Shown here in pieces: positions 27,901 through 35,337 of a stretch of DNA of 64,000 nt; within the stretch, counting starts at the first letter, position 1; every line of letters begins with the position of its first letter. The notes under the pieces are model-generated. The model was given only the letters and a program-made list of their open reading frames with translations, ran no database searches and was not told where the DNA came from. This stretch comes from Streptomyces graminofaciens. GTDB taxonomy: Bacteria; Actinomycetota; Actinomycetes; Streptomycetales; Streptomycetaceae. The DNA lies in NCBI RefSeq assembly GCF_030294945.1, contig NZ_AP018448.1, positions 4,278,001 to 4,342,000 on the forward strand, written 5' to 3'. The position numbers and the translations under genes were made by a program.

Positions 27901-30900
27901 CGCCGATCTGGAGGCTCTCCAGGCGCGCCTCGACAACCTGCGGCGGATGGACGGTGAACCCCAGGGTGTGGCCGAACCGCTCCGTGTGCCGCTGTCCGGC
28001 GTCGACGAACTGGCGGACCTCGACCTGCAGGTGACCCGCCTCCCGGCGACCGACACGGCACCGCAAGGCTCGTACCGGCTCGAACTGACCGACCGCGCCC
28101 CCGGCGGGACCGGACAGCTGCGTGCGTCGGACTTCACCGTCGAACTGCTCGACGACAGTGGCAGGTTCGCCGTCGTCGATCCGACCGGCACCACCCGGTT
28201 CACGTTCGGGCCGGAGGGCACCTTCCTCGGGCGGGAGACCGCTCTCGCGTTCGACGGACTGCCGGAGGGGCTACGGCTCCAGGTGAGGATCGACCCGGCG
28301 ATGGACGGCACCGGGCGGGTCATGGTCGATGTGCTCGCCCCCACCGGCACCGCCGGTTCCGTCCGGCTCGCTCCGCTGAGCGGCGAGCTGTCCGGGCGGC
28401 TGTCCGGCGGTTTCACCCTCAGCGACACGGTGACCGGGTCGCGTTTCCACTTCGACCACACGGGCCGCCTCGCCTTCCGCGACCTGCCGGCCCCGGACGG
28501 TTCCGGATTCCTGCGCTTCACCGAGGGCGCCGGGCCCGACGCGGCACCCGTACGGCTGGACGAGCTCGGCGAATTCGGCGGCGCTCTGGACGACGCCGAT
28601 CTCGCCCGCATGTTCGACAGTACGCTCGATGAGGCGTCGGTCCTGCGTTCGGCGCCGGAGGGCGCCCCGGCGAACATGTCCGACATCGCCGGAGCCATGG
28701 ACTTCCTGCACGCCGCGCCCGACTCGGGCGCCTTCCACGGGCTGGACCTGCCCGGGATCCAGCGGCTGGCCGACGACGCCGCCGTGTCGCTCGACCGGTT
28801 CGGTCTGCGCCCGGAGCTGCTGAACGACCAGCTGCGGCACATGACCGGACAGGCTCGGCAGACTCTGCGACAGCACGCCGTCACCACCCTCGGCGACTAC
28901 CTCAGCCTGCCCCTGGCGACCCGCCTCGACGACATCCGGTCCCAAGCCGGCCGCGTCCTCGGCGACTTCACCGTCACGCCCACACCGCACGGCGGGCCCG
29001 GCGGCAGCCGCTACACCGTGCACCACACCCCGTCGGACGTGACACTGGGCTTCGGCCCGAACCGTGAACTCGCCTACCAGGAGGTCTTCCTCAGGGGCGG
29101 CCCGGGCGACCTGGACGGGCTGAAGCTCGGGATCACCGGCCGCTCGGCGGACGGCGGACCGTGGACGCCCGTCTCGATCGACTTCGTCGGCACGCGCTCC
29201 GCCGACAACCTCTTCGACGCGACCCCGAACCCGCGCGGCGGCTTCACCATCACCGACGCGGCATCCACCACGAGCTGGCACTACGGCCCCGAGGGCGTGC
29301 ACGTCCTGCGGGATGTGCGGCTGCCCGGCGATCGGGGCGTCCTGCGTTTCGACGCCGACGCCCCCGGCGGCGTACCGCAGGTGCTGGACTCGGCGGGTCA
29401 GCAACTCACCGGCGTACGCGTGGAGTTCCTGGACGACGGCCGGATCGCCCTGATCCCCACCGGAAAGGGCTCGCAGCCGCTGGAGCGAACGGTGTTCGAG
29501 GCGAGCGGCGGCACGCTGCTGGAGGAGACCGTCGCCATCCGCGGCACGAGCGGCAAGCCCACCGGCGAGTACTGGACCATCGACCACGCGGCCGGCAAGG
29601 CCCTGCGCACCGACGCCTCCGGCACCCCGTTCACCGGCCGCTTCGACACCGCCACGGTGGAGAGGTCCGGCACGGGTCAGTTCAAGCTGACCGGCGCCGG
29701 CCCGGCCAAGGTGACCCTCTTCGAGCGCGAACTGCTCAAGAACGGCAACACCCTGCACATCGCCCGGGACCGCTTCGGCCACGCCCGGTGGACCGAGTTC
29801 GACACCTCCGGCAACCGGTTCCGGCACGGCGAGCGGATCGGGGACGTGGACCAGCGCACGTACCACGACGTGCCCACCGGCTCCTGGCGCGTGCTCAACA
29901 CCTCTGACGTACGGACGTACACGAAGGCCGTCGACGGCGGCATCGTCCGTGCCGAGAAGGGCGCGGACGGTCACTGGACGTGGCAGCGCTTCGACGGGGG
30001 CGGAACCGAGGCGCTGTCCGGCACCCGCCACTGGAGCTGGAACCACGTCGGCTTCAAGGACACCTTCCTCGACCCGGCCACCGGCGTGGAGCGGGTCGCC
30101 CAGAGCCGCGGCCAGACCTGGCCTTTCGGCGGTGTCGTGCACGGCTCCCGGACGTACGACGAGCATGCTCTGGTGCTCGGTCACGCCCCCGCCGGCGGTC
30201 GGATCGACCCCGGCGACCACACCGGCTTCTCCCCGTTGAACGTCCAGATCGAGCGGCTGGAGGCGTTGTCCGACGGCGGCAGCCTGTTCGTGCGGCGGTT
30301 CGCCGACATGCGTCCGCCCGCCTTCCTCTGGAAGAGCGCGGCGGGCGAGAGCCCGTTCAGGGGCTTCTTCCGCGACCTGTTCGCCGGCAAGTCCCTGAAC
30401 CGCGTCAGCCACTGGACCGAAATCGCCGCCGACGGCACCAGGGTGACCGGCGTCCGGCTCAACCCGACCGGCGCCAACTGGGTCGACGTCGACCAGTTCG
30501 GCCGCGTCGTGCGCGAGAGCCGGAAGCTGGAGAACGGCGACCTCGTCGAGATCGGCCGCAGCCTGGAGGACCCCACCCGCTGGGCACCCGTGCCGGAGTT
30601 CCGCAAGGGCGGCTCGTACGAGCTGCACTGGCGGGACACGACGAGCGGCCAGACCGGCACCCGGCACGTCGACGGCAACGGCCGGTGGCGGGACCTCTTC
30701 ACCGACGACCAGGGCGTCGAACGGGTACGGCTGCGCAGCCAGGGCGAGGGGGCACGGGAGTACCTGTTCGACGCACCCACCACCGCGGAACTCCGTCTCG
30801 ACGACAACGCGGGCACCTGGGTCGACAAGAACGCCCAGCAGCACATCTCCGGCCGCCGCGACCTGGTGGACGGGACGATCGTGGAGTCGTCCGGCAGCCC

Positions 30901-32584
30901 CTACCGCAGCCGGTGGACCTGGAAGTCGTACGACCCGAGCGCCCCCGACACCGTGCTGGGCGAAGGGGTCCGCACACAGAACCGCGGCTCGCTCTACTCG
31001 CGGCCCTGGGACGACTCGTTCCAGGACTTCGACGCCGCCGGCAACCTCGTCCGTGAGCGCAACGCCACCGACACCGGAAGCTCCTGGGTCGACACGGTGA
31101 AGCAGGCCGACGGCACCTGGAAGTGGACGAAGACCTCGGCCGACGGCACGGTCCACTCCGAGGGCACCCGTGTCTACGACGACATCGGGCGGGGCCACTG
31201 GCGGGACCTCGTGGACGACCAGGTGGTCCGGCAGCGGGACGGCGGCCGGGTCCGCGAGTACGCGTACGAGATCGTCACCCCCGAGCCGCCGGTACGCCCC
31301 GAGGGCGTCCAGCAGAGGGTGTCGCTGCGCGACCTGCTCGCCGACGCCGCCCAGCACTTCGAGCCGCGCGCCACGGTCCGCGTCGACCCGGAGGTCTGGA
31401 AGGAGTACGACGCGGGCAAGGTCTTCCGCGACCGGGTCAAGGTCGACGGCGACACCGTCCGCCACCGCGAGACCGACAAGCAGTGGGGCCAGTGGCGGGA
31501 GTTCCAGAACGGCCACCTGGTCGAACAGCGCACGTACACCGGACGGGTCTGGTCGACCGACGCGTTCGGCCGGTGGAGCACCTCGGGGCCGGCCAAGCTC
31601 CCCGAGTTCCTGAACGGGGCCCTGCCCCGGGTGGGCGGCGAGGTCGGTCTGCCCGGCAGCCACGGCTGGACGCTGATCGGCCGCGAGTTCGACTTCCGCG
31701 GCATGGACGCCGAGATCATGGGCCATCTGCGGGAGGTCCAGGACGTGTGGCACGGGGTGTTCCAGGACGTCAAGAACGGGGTGTCCGTCGAGATGCCCAT
31801 GTGGCAGCGCGAACTCCGCAGCGCGCTGACCTCGTTCACCACCGGCTTCGTGACCGACTTCACCGCGAACCTGGCCATCACCGCCGCGGTCAACGACGGC
31901 GACGTCACAAAGGTCGACGTCTACCGTGCGCTGCTGTCCGGCGGGGTCGGCGGCACCTTCAGCAGCGGGCTCAACGTGCTGTACAACCAGACCCGGCTGG
32001 GCTGGCTGAAGACCAGCATGGGCACGCGGGACTGGGGTGGGCACCCCAACCAGACCACCGCCACCCAGACCGACGACTGGGCGACCGAGTTCGCCGCCCA
32101 GGAGAAGGTCACCCGCTGGCGCACCGCCACCTACGCCAACACCGTCGGCATCACCACCAGCGCACTCAGCGGCTTCGTCAGCAACGCCATCAGCGCGTCG
32201 GTCTTCGGCGTCAACGGCCACGAGGTCAAGGGCGCGGACGCGCTGCTGGCCGGTCTGTGGGGCGCCGGCGCGTCCGCGTTCAGCGGTGTCAGCACCGGTC
32301 TGGCGCGGAACATCTGGCATCTGAGCACCGGCGCCCGTGTCTTCCACAAGGGCGGCCTCGGCGATCTGGGGATGGGCTGGGCGGAGTCCGCGCTGTCCCG
32401 GTATCTCACCTACGTGATCACTGAGGAGGACAAGAAGAACGGCAACAATCTGCCCAGCCCCGGCCGGTCGTTCCCGGCCGCGCCCAAGACGACCCCGCCC
32501 CCGTCCACCTCGGCGCCGCAGCAACCGGCCGCCTCCACAGCCGACTCGTCCGACTCGCCCATCGAGGGATTGGAACTCACGTGA
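18905..32584 (+). CDS. Giant multidomain T7SS-linked protein with ADP-ribosyltransferase-like domain
   Basis: 4,559 residues from TTG 18905 (GGAGG upstream). No cysteine anywhere. Residues 20-115 are a WXG100-like helical head; 180-220 a hydrophobic stretch; to about 400 Gly/Leu-rich, possibly membrane-active. A beta module (about 784-864) recurs at 1378-1472. Two copies of an unassigned domain lie at about 932-1088 and 1176-1336. About 1495-1645 resembles scabin/pierisin-type ADP-ribosyltransferases: LWR (Arg1526), SAFLSTTTD (Ser1565) and SENEIAFPGGI (Glu1611-x-Glu1613). Then come DEITSLDGFDHL repeats, beta modules, a Pro linker, an unassigned domain starting IGTESELGGF (about 2100-2535), more beta modules, Trp/Asp/Gly-rich YD-like repeats (about 3490-4120) and a Gly/Ala-rich helical C-terminus. 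Likely exported effector or surface protein; no immunity gene follows. Confidence 0.85.
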   Translation: MATSDEWSRVGFTGNPVTGNPGAVENITKELRDLGDLAGRVSGGLDALLAKAEDGGFEGRTADALRTYVKDELKTFMANINRSFEMAADATARYARALGDSQDRAENSADTVAALERVGGQPLADNDPEMTRARNEVDAEIDTIQAEAKILEDALREASRLVSRPVKKPKKSFWKRFVSTFFKVLEIVALVVTIIAMVIGGPLGLLAFGLGVVLFAKALFDYATGKGNALSLGLAFLGILFPSTKGLTTLGGLGRLFSSGGKALSSALSASGRLLFRGGRMLFSSPGKLLSLAGQGLARFGGSLAGRTASGFMALPRVLSKTPALLGSALRFMGGFARSTWRQGWSALARDFHQSTAFIGGNMATRLGVFTVMSLGRLTMTALLPMRYSEIARFGYRGAARMGFIDRGMHFTSRPLSTLGRTGSLAGDLAELTGRNLDRGGNLRPFDATNTDRLAVPGTPEFNETLDELADIPITSVTAPRTRGFSSLPGTTPVRMPGRLDDVGVRLNTVDTLDTIGLPVGTVPGGQRLGDQLRNLDTLTGMERTGTGLLKPLDDLTDLAELSFDGRLGGLTEFQVRQILDGEIDLVNVTPDGVVLRIGKTDPVDVRVQLKDGVKVDVLGPADTRVPTWNTTTGTDRLGELGINLDDLTRLIPDADDDTRTARDLLGLGPARTDLTAPPLAKSPGSTPLTLRDIVTGGATGKLATERFQTWVRTQASQFQLDTAGRKLSEIDALTDVPPLSRAQAELDLSAAKIDFTRARTAFDRLGMNLDTVRRDVTVMMTRVDGPAATLPTGELRLMDNLGRPTGQWITMEPGPTVNWVLKADSGIVPDVKVTMSDGVFTLTPPDGLVTRIGLDGRPLLDGIPVRLESPAGPSAAPQGVDPVRVPVVPEVTTPSMPQIHWLVRQDADFSATVGKSGTKTRLTADGLVPVRIDGTITPLQAVSTANAKVFKENSQFTAFSAPGGTGKPFGDSEIGLDLVSLSNDIKAGADNVKGVRILSNTELQQEILKEIRFAVGDSTLEIPSKFTHMTKNDEIKKFLAEYNVPKKLSASVTTDIKTLLQVRRDNTWLVQGAIPKEYLTGPYPTVDSLKFVPAAPTTTPIAVPTDLLESAGRASGSGLPPMETPQLVLKTDDFFMSNVDLEQLRGVKLIRQDDFHALEADAKGLGKSHFDPDIGMIPANPEGRTTAFQHVAGAEIAERKSNSPFTSFAVSGGEKVYGDTEFALDVYKLGLDIKAGKLENVGILPAQNLQQLIGDQIARTIGKRLDFSGLTGNSSRNDVLDFLRKNDVNVVGRGGKDAIGKIAGDVRVLLNTTRDQEWLIKGTIPRSYLEGPYARATGPEVAGGSVPTGTALHGLDEAAGDLRLSDTFKTDFEVKPVSVEWRTPAGTNSGRLLELRVGELRMLDDLGRPTGRWITFEPGENPTWVLKTDAGTVVPDVRVDMTDGVFTVTAPDGVVTRFGPDGRPTGLGDLASVSLPPSPRTGLDQVSLPSAGELDRLAFAADRSIDIQTITPAPVWREGDETLWRIGGKRGLDQIFSEGFTVRDPLETSLDVMVRTGQPSAFLSTTTDRNLLWDGVFKFEIEASGGIDVGKTFERSMGTDAWRASGWASENEIAFPGGIASDFIRGAYRMDAQHNLLEWIPNPNFKGSNPLPELAADIKASGEGTSGISALDFQGLSVDDQLKLLDQLDLGGARNWDGAGSLDEINSLDGFDRLDEITSLDGFDHLDEITSLDGVNQLDEAGGELDLGHLSDDFRLDRFDAPAPRSETVLLDPQQFSGVPGIRMEWQRTPLDDGGFALTDQAGGVRLVFGADEVLQFRDIRFPLGDGFLRFDAAPGPGSLPRLVGTDGLPLPGGAVVEPVRGALNVVTGVRVQSPDGAWIGRFDLDGTRLSEQLALSGPGGGPLTGARLTTTFTQLPGGGVVPSVRLTVAGAGEGAFSVVRLEGDLAQRLPGGFAVTDTATGARFTFDRGGRFVDLPGDGAPSTRLDTSGTTVPETTVGPMTALDALGGPLSERLPLTTTSGNSVLDDVATDLTGPVSTGERVSMEGLAIPAPPRVAPPPAPAPPRVAPPPAPAAAPRAHVPEIPVVARPSRAVAPGFDTSFPAPSIGTESELGGFVVALPESADRTFAFVSKVDTDEPLLMVTKDMGKGRYGNPADLTMAQRGNWQTHTVELITYPSRLGDHAAIGARNDATQWLLDVFKDRLGVHNHKPLESVISPDGLYRLQVTSDRHVIAAGTGLELEGLPSVSMPTTQQQATIGIRAVDFGSRATHELRVLADHAHWYKPAFRNDDALLTALSRETLDAPEQVENAYTYVKSVIDFTSDLVNRHGIPIEDWAGAAPYRGLTHPAVKNEWGVLPRTRPSLVLDSLSSGDRAMTLRLLRETPAIGDESIWKAARQYILNGNEVAGRGINNATVGGERALLFEFRSVPDELKGSVPHEKAPVAVVTDPLAELGGNRGAAVQKINNFVAGPENRDAFADWYRAEFPRDPDAERIYQNKSTDSILRMAAARHKAEWISVQHPRTWQDITTRPAVVMPPASAVSSAPPVAPHVGTGPLPNELGRPVAGTGGPDVPVAGVGVGVGGPNVPSVDLPRIMQGPVLDLSGPTVLRQSLDSPVAPVSSVREVPLSGLDDVTGLRLRITEIPATDTVPASVRIEVLDFTAQGGPVRLPDTSVTVRESGGFTATGPQGGVRWQFDALGHLEHRDLPLTGTDLALRFTDDALNPMPRVVGPDGVPVQGATLTPVRDASGALSELTVRVPVPDTDGLTAVWRFEPGGTLRQQELPLTLAGIDGPAGLGVKVTIAPGTGGTVTRVLELSGPSNLTGSFRLGPMDGSLAGRLSNGFTVTDTVTGARFHFDADGRLALRDVPARDGSGFLRFTEGAAPGTPPVRLDELGDLGDFAGDLGDVARIFDRTLDEAGGVRGPLDDLNRLTGPEAPRTDGFPGPDRLGPEERALVDDLWNDLVRDVRPLNADEMNRVMGPDSPRTDSLSELGDLSDADLEALQARLDNLRRMDGEPQGVAEPLRVPLSGVDELADLDLQVTRLPATDTAPQGSYRLELTDRAPGGTGQLRASDFTVELLDDSGRFAVVDPTGTTRFTFGPEGTFLGRETALAFDGLPEGLRLQVRIDPAMDGTGRVMVDVLAPTGTAGSVRLAPLSGELSGRLSGGFTLSDTVTGSRFHFDHTGRLAFRDLPAPDGSGFLRFTEGAGPDAAPVRLDELGEFGGALDDADLARMFDSTLDEASVLRSAPEGAPANMSDIAGAMDFLHAAPDSGAFHGLDLPGIQRLADDAAVSLDRFGLRPELLNDQLRHMTGQARQTLRQHAVTTLGDYLSLPLATRLDDIRSQAGRVLGDFTVTPTPHGGPGGSRYTVHHTPSDVTLGFGPNRELAYQEVFLRGGPGDLDGLKLGITGRSADGGPWTPVSIDFVGTRSADNLFDATPNPRGGFTITDAASTTSWHYGPEGVHVLRDVRLPGDRGVLRFDADAPGGVPQVLDSAGQQLTGVRVEFLDDGRIALIPTGKGSQPLERTVFEASGGTLLEETVAIRGTSGKPTGEYWTIDHAAGKALRTDASGTPFTGRFDTATVERSGTGQFKLTGAGPAKVTLFERELLKNGNTLHIARDRFGHARWTEFDTSGNRFRHGERIGDVDQRTYHDVPTGSWRVLNTSDVRTYTKAVDGGIVRAEKGADGHWTWQRFDGGGTEALSGTRHWSWNHVGFKDTFLDPATGVERVAQSRGQTWPFGGVVHGSRTYDEHALVLGHAPAGGRIDPGDHTGFSPLNVQIERLEALSDGGSLFVRRFADMRPPAFLWKSAAGESPFRGFFRDLFAGKSLNRVSHWTEIAADGTRVTGVRLNPTGANWVDVDQFGRVVRESRKLENGDLVEIGRSLEDPTRWAPVPEFRKGGSYELHWRDTTSGQTGTRHVDGNGRWRDLFTDDQGVERVRLRSQGEGAREYLFDAPTTAELRLDDNAGTWVDKNAQQHISGRRDLVDGTIVESSGSPYRSRWTWKSYDPSAPDTVLGEGVRTQNRGSLYSRPWDDSFQDFDAAGNLVRERNATDTGSSWVDTVKQADGTWKWTKTSADGTVHSEGTRVYDDIGRGHWRDLVDDQVVRQRDGGRVREYAYEIVTPEPPVRPEGVQQRVSLRDLLADAAQHFEPRATVRVDPEVWKEYDAGKVFRDRVKVDGDTVRHRETDKQWGQWREFQNGHLVEQRTYTGRVWSTDAFGRWSTSGPAKLPEFLNGALPRVGGEVGLPGSHGWTLIGREFDFRGMDAEIMGHLREVQDVWHGVFQDVKNGVSVEMPMWQRELRSALTSFTTGFVTDFTANLAITAAVNDGDVTKVDVYRALLSGGVGGTFSSGLNVLYNQTRLGWLKTSMGTRDWGGHPNQTTATQTDDWATEFAAQEKVTRWRTATYANTVGITTSALSGFVSNAISASVFGVNGHEVKGADALLAGLWGAGASAFSGVSTGLARNIWHLSTGARVFHKGGLGDLGMGWAESALSRYLTYVITEEDKKNGNNLPSPGRSFPAAPKTTPPPSTSAPQQPAASTADSSDSPIEGLELT
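24014..24121 (+). repeat. Three-copy 36-bp tandem repeat inside the giant gene
   Basis: Copies at 24014-24049, 24050-24085 and 24086-24121 encode DEINSLDGFDRL, DEITSLDGFDHL and DEITSLDGVNQL, forming an acidic spacer just after the ADP-ribosyltransferase-like domain. Copies 1 and 2 are nearly identical at DNA level, so they are recent or kept similar by slippage. Confidence 0.93.
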
Positions 32585-35250
32585 CCCCCACCGCCACCGT
32601 GCACCGGGTCGCCCCCAAGGGCCGCGGCACGCACCGCAGCATCGCCTCGGCCCTGCGGGCGGCCCGCGACGGCGACGAGATCCGGATCGCCCCGGGCGAG
32701 TACGTCGAACAGCTGCTCCTCGACCGCGCGGTACGCCTGCTCCCGGAGGACGGCCCCGACCACGCCGTACGTCTGCTGGCCGCGTCCCCGGGCCGGCCCG
32801 TGCTGGAGGTCGCCGCCCCCGGCGTACGCGTCGAGGGCATCGCCCTGACCGGCCAGGACCCGGCCCTGCCCACCGTCCTCGTCGGCTCCGGCGACCTGGA
32901 GCTGGACGCGTGCGTGATCTCCGGCGGCCGGGTCGAGGCGGGCGGGGACGCGTCGCTGCTGATGACGGACTGCCGGGTCTCCCGCGCCGAACTGGCCGCC
33001 GTGCACCTCAACACCACCGGCTCGGCCCGGCTGACCCGGGTCGTGGTCGAGGACGTCGAGGGCACCGGAGTCGTCATCGGCTCCCGCACGACCGCCGAGG
33101 CCACGGAGCTGACGGTACGCCGGGTCACCGGGTCCGGCGTCCGTGTACGGGGCAATGCGCGGGCCGTACTGCGCGAGTGCCGCGTCTCCGGGCCGGGCCG
33201 CAGCGGGCTGCTGGTGGAGGACGGGGCGGCCGTCGCCGCGCTGGACTGCCGCGTGGAGGAGACGGCGACCGAGGGCGTACGGGTGCTGGGCAGTTCGCCC
33301 CGCGCCGACGGCGGGGACGGTGGTGTGCTCCTCACCCACTGCGAGATCCTGCGCACCGGCGCGGACGGGGTCGCCGTCTCGGGCAGCGGGGACGTGCTGC
33401 TGCGGGGCTGCCGGCTGCGGGACGGCTCGGGGCCGGGCGTGAGCGCGGAGGGCGAGAGCCGGGCGGAGCTGGTGGACTGCCAGGTCGACCGGGCGCACGG
33501 CTCCGGTCTGGTGGCCCGGGGTTCCGCCCGGCTGACCGCCGAGAGCACGTCGGTGACCGGGAGCCGGGCCAACGGGCTGCTCGCGGGCGACCGCTCCGAG
33601 GTGCGGATGGCCACCAGCGACATGACGGCGTGCTCGTTCAGCGCGGTCCACGCCTGCGACGACTCCCGGGTGACGCTCACCTCCTGCCGGATCGGATCGA
33701 CGGCTGAGCACGGCATCCGGGCCACCGACCGGGCCGGGCTCACCGTCGAGGGCGGCAGGATCACCGACTGCGGGCTGACCGGCGTGCAGATCGACAGCGC
33801 GGCCGAGGCCCGGCTGCGCGGCCTCTCCGTGGTACGCGGCCGGGCCGGCATCACCACCGAGTCGACCGGCACGGTCGTCCTGGAGGAGTGCGACGTCTCG
33901 GACGCCGAGCGCGCCGGGATCTCCTGCGGCACGGGGACGACTCCGGTGCTGCGGGACTGCCGGATCAGCGGCACCGGCACGGCCGGCCTGGTGATCGGCG
34001 AGCGCGCCACGCCCAGCGTCGAGGGCTGCACGATACGGGACGCGGCGGGCTCCGGCCTGGTCGTGGGCCCGCAGGCCGAACCCCGGGTCAGGTCCGTCAC
34101 GGTGGCGCGGACCGGCAAGAACAGCCTGTTCGTCGGCGAGAAGGCCCGCGGCACCTTCGAGGACTGCGTCTTCGCCGGCGCGGGCGGCGACGGCACGGCC
34201 TTCCCGGCGCTGCATGTGTCGGCCGGGGGCGCGCCCGTGCTGCGCGGCTGCCTGGTCCGCGACTCCGAGGAGGACGTGGCCCTGGAGAAGGGCGCCCGCC
34301 CGGTGTTCGACGACTGCCTGTCGCGGGACGTCAAGAACCCCTCCCTGCCGACCGGCGGCGCGGAACAGTCGCTGACGGCCGCCGGAAGCCCGGGAACGGA
34401 CCCGCAGACCACAGCCCGCGAGACGGAGGCACCCCCCGAGGACACCATCGAGGACCTCCTCGCCGAGCTCGACGGGCTGGCCGGCCTGGACCGCGTCAAG
34501 CAGGACGTCTCGTCGCTGGTCAAGCTGATGCGGATGGTCCGGCGCCGCGAGGAGATGGGCCTCGCCCCGCCCCCGCTCAGCCGCCACCTCGTCTTCACCG
34601 GCAACCCCGGCACCGGCAAGACGACCGTCGCCCGGCTCTACGGCCGCATCCTGGCCGCCGTCGGCCTGCTGGAGCGCGGCCACCTGGTCGAGGCCGACCG
34701 CTCGGCCCTGGTCGGCGAGTACGTCGGTCACACCGGCCCGAAGACCACCCGCGTCTTCCAGCAGGCCCGGGGCGGCGTGCTGTTCATCGACGAGGCGTAC
34801 TCCCTCACCCAGTACGCCGGGTCCAACGACTTCGGCCAGGAGGCGATCGCCACTCTGCTGAAGCTGATGGAGGACCACCGCGACGACGTGGTGGTGATCG
34901 TCGCCGGCTACCTCAAGGAGATGGAGGTGTTCGTCGGTTCCAACCCCGGCCTCGCCTCCCGCTTCAACCGCACCCTGCTCTTCGAGGACTACGGCAGCGC
35001 CGAACTCGTCAGCATCGTCGAGCACCAGGCCGCACAGCACCAGTACGAACTCGGCCCGGCCGCCCGCGAGGCCCTCACCGCCCGCTTCGACGCCATGCCC
35101 CGCGACCGCGGCTTCGGCAACGGCCGTACGGCACGCCAGTTGTTCCAGGCGATGACGGAACGCCAGGCGTACCGCGTCGCCGAACTGGCGGAGGCGTCGG
35201 AGTCGGACGTGATGACGCTGAAGCCGGAGGACATCCCCCAGTCAGTTTGA
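32581..35250 (+). CDS. Parallel beta-helix / EccA-type AAA+ ATPase fusion
   Basis: 889 residues. The first 590 or so are a run of short beta-helix coils of the NosD/pectate-lyase type (repeats such as GSARLTRVVVEDVEGTGVVI and GSGLVVGPQAEPRVRSVTV), with stacked cysteines in DC/EC positions of many coils. After a disordered linker (600-635) comes a CbbX/SpoVK/EccA-type AAA+ domain: Walker A GNPGTGKT (674-681), Walker B VLFIDEAY (733-740), sensor and Arg-finger region GLASRFNRTLLFEDY. EccA is the cytosolic ATPase of ESX systems that engages substrates. GTG 32581 overlaps the giant gene's stop as GTGA, so the two are translationally coupled. The beta-helix is an unusual partner for this ATPase and may hold a substrate. 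Confidence 0.9.
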   Translation: MTPTATVHRVAPKGRGTHRSIASALRAARDGDEIRIAPGEYVEQLLLDRAVRLLPEDGPDHAVRLLAASPGRPVLEVAAPGVRVEGIALTGQDPALPTVLVGSGDLELDACVISGGRVEAGGDASLLMTDCRVSRAELAAVHLNTTGSARLTRVVVEDVEGTGVVIGSRTTAEATELTVRRVTGSGVRVRGNARAVLRECRVSGPGRSGLLVEDGAAVAALDCRVEETATEGVRVLGSSPRADGGDGGVLLTHCEILRTGADGVAVSGSGDVLLRGCRLRDGSGPGVSAEGESRAELVDCQVDRAHGSGLVARGSARLTAESTSVTGSRANGLLAGDRSEVRMATSDMTACSFSAVHACDDSRVTLTSCRIGSTAEHGIRATDRAGLTVEGGRITDCGLTGVQIDSAAEARLRGLSVVRGRAGITTESTGTVVLEECDVSDAERAGISCGTGTTPVLRDCRISGTGTAGLVIGERATPSVEGCTIRDAAGSGLVVGPQAEPRVRSVTVARTGKNSLFVGEKARGTFEDCVFAGAGGDGTAFPALHVSAGGAPVLRGCLVRDSEEDVALEKGARPVFDDCLSRDVKNPSLPTGGAEQSLTAAGSPGTDPQTTARETEAPPEDTIEDLLAELDGLAGLDRVKQDVSSLVKLMRMVRRREEMGLAPPPLSRHLVFTGNPGTGKTTVARLYGRILAAVGLLERGHLVEADRSALVGEYVGHTGPKTTRVFQQARGGVLFIDEAYSLTQYAGSNDFGQEAIATLLKLMEDHRDDVVVIVAGYLKEMEVFVGSNPGLASRFNRTLLFEDYGSAELVSIVEHQAAQHQYELGPAAREALTARFDAMPRDRGFGNGRTARQLFQAMTERQAYRVAELAEASESDVMTLKPEDIPQSV

Positions 35251-35337
35251 TCTGCCAACTCGATCGACCCGATTCACCAACCCAGCCCGTTCGATTCACC
35301 AACCCTGGCGCGAGACAAGCCCGTGAGGACCGCCCCC

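Noticed and set aside
28271..32524. 1,417-residue minus-strand frame opposite the 3' part of the giant gene
   Set aside because: As above; the plus-strand protein shows true internal repeats and domain structure, the antisense frame does not.
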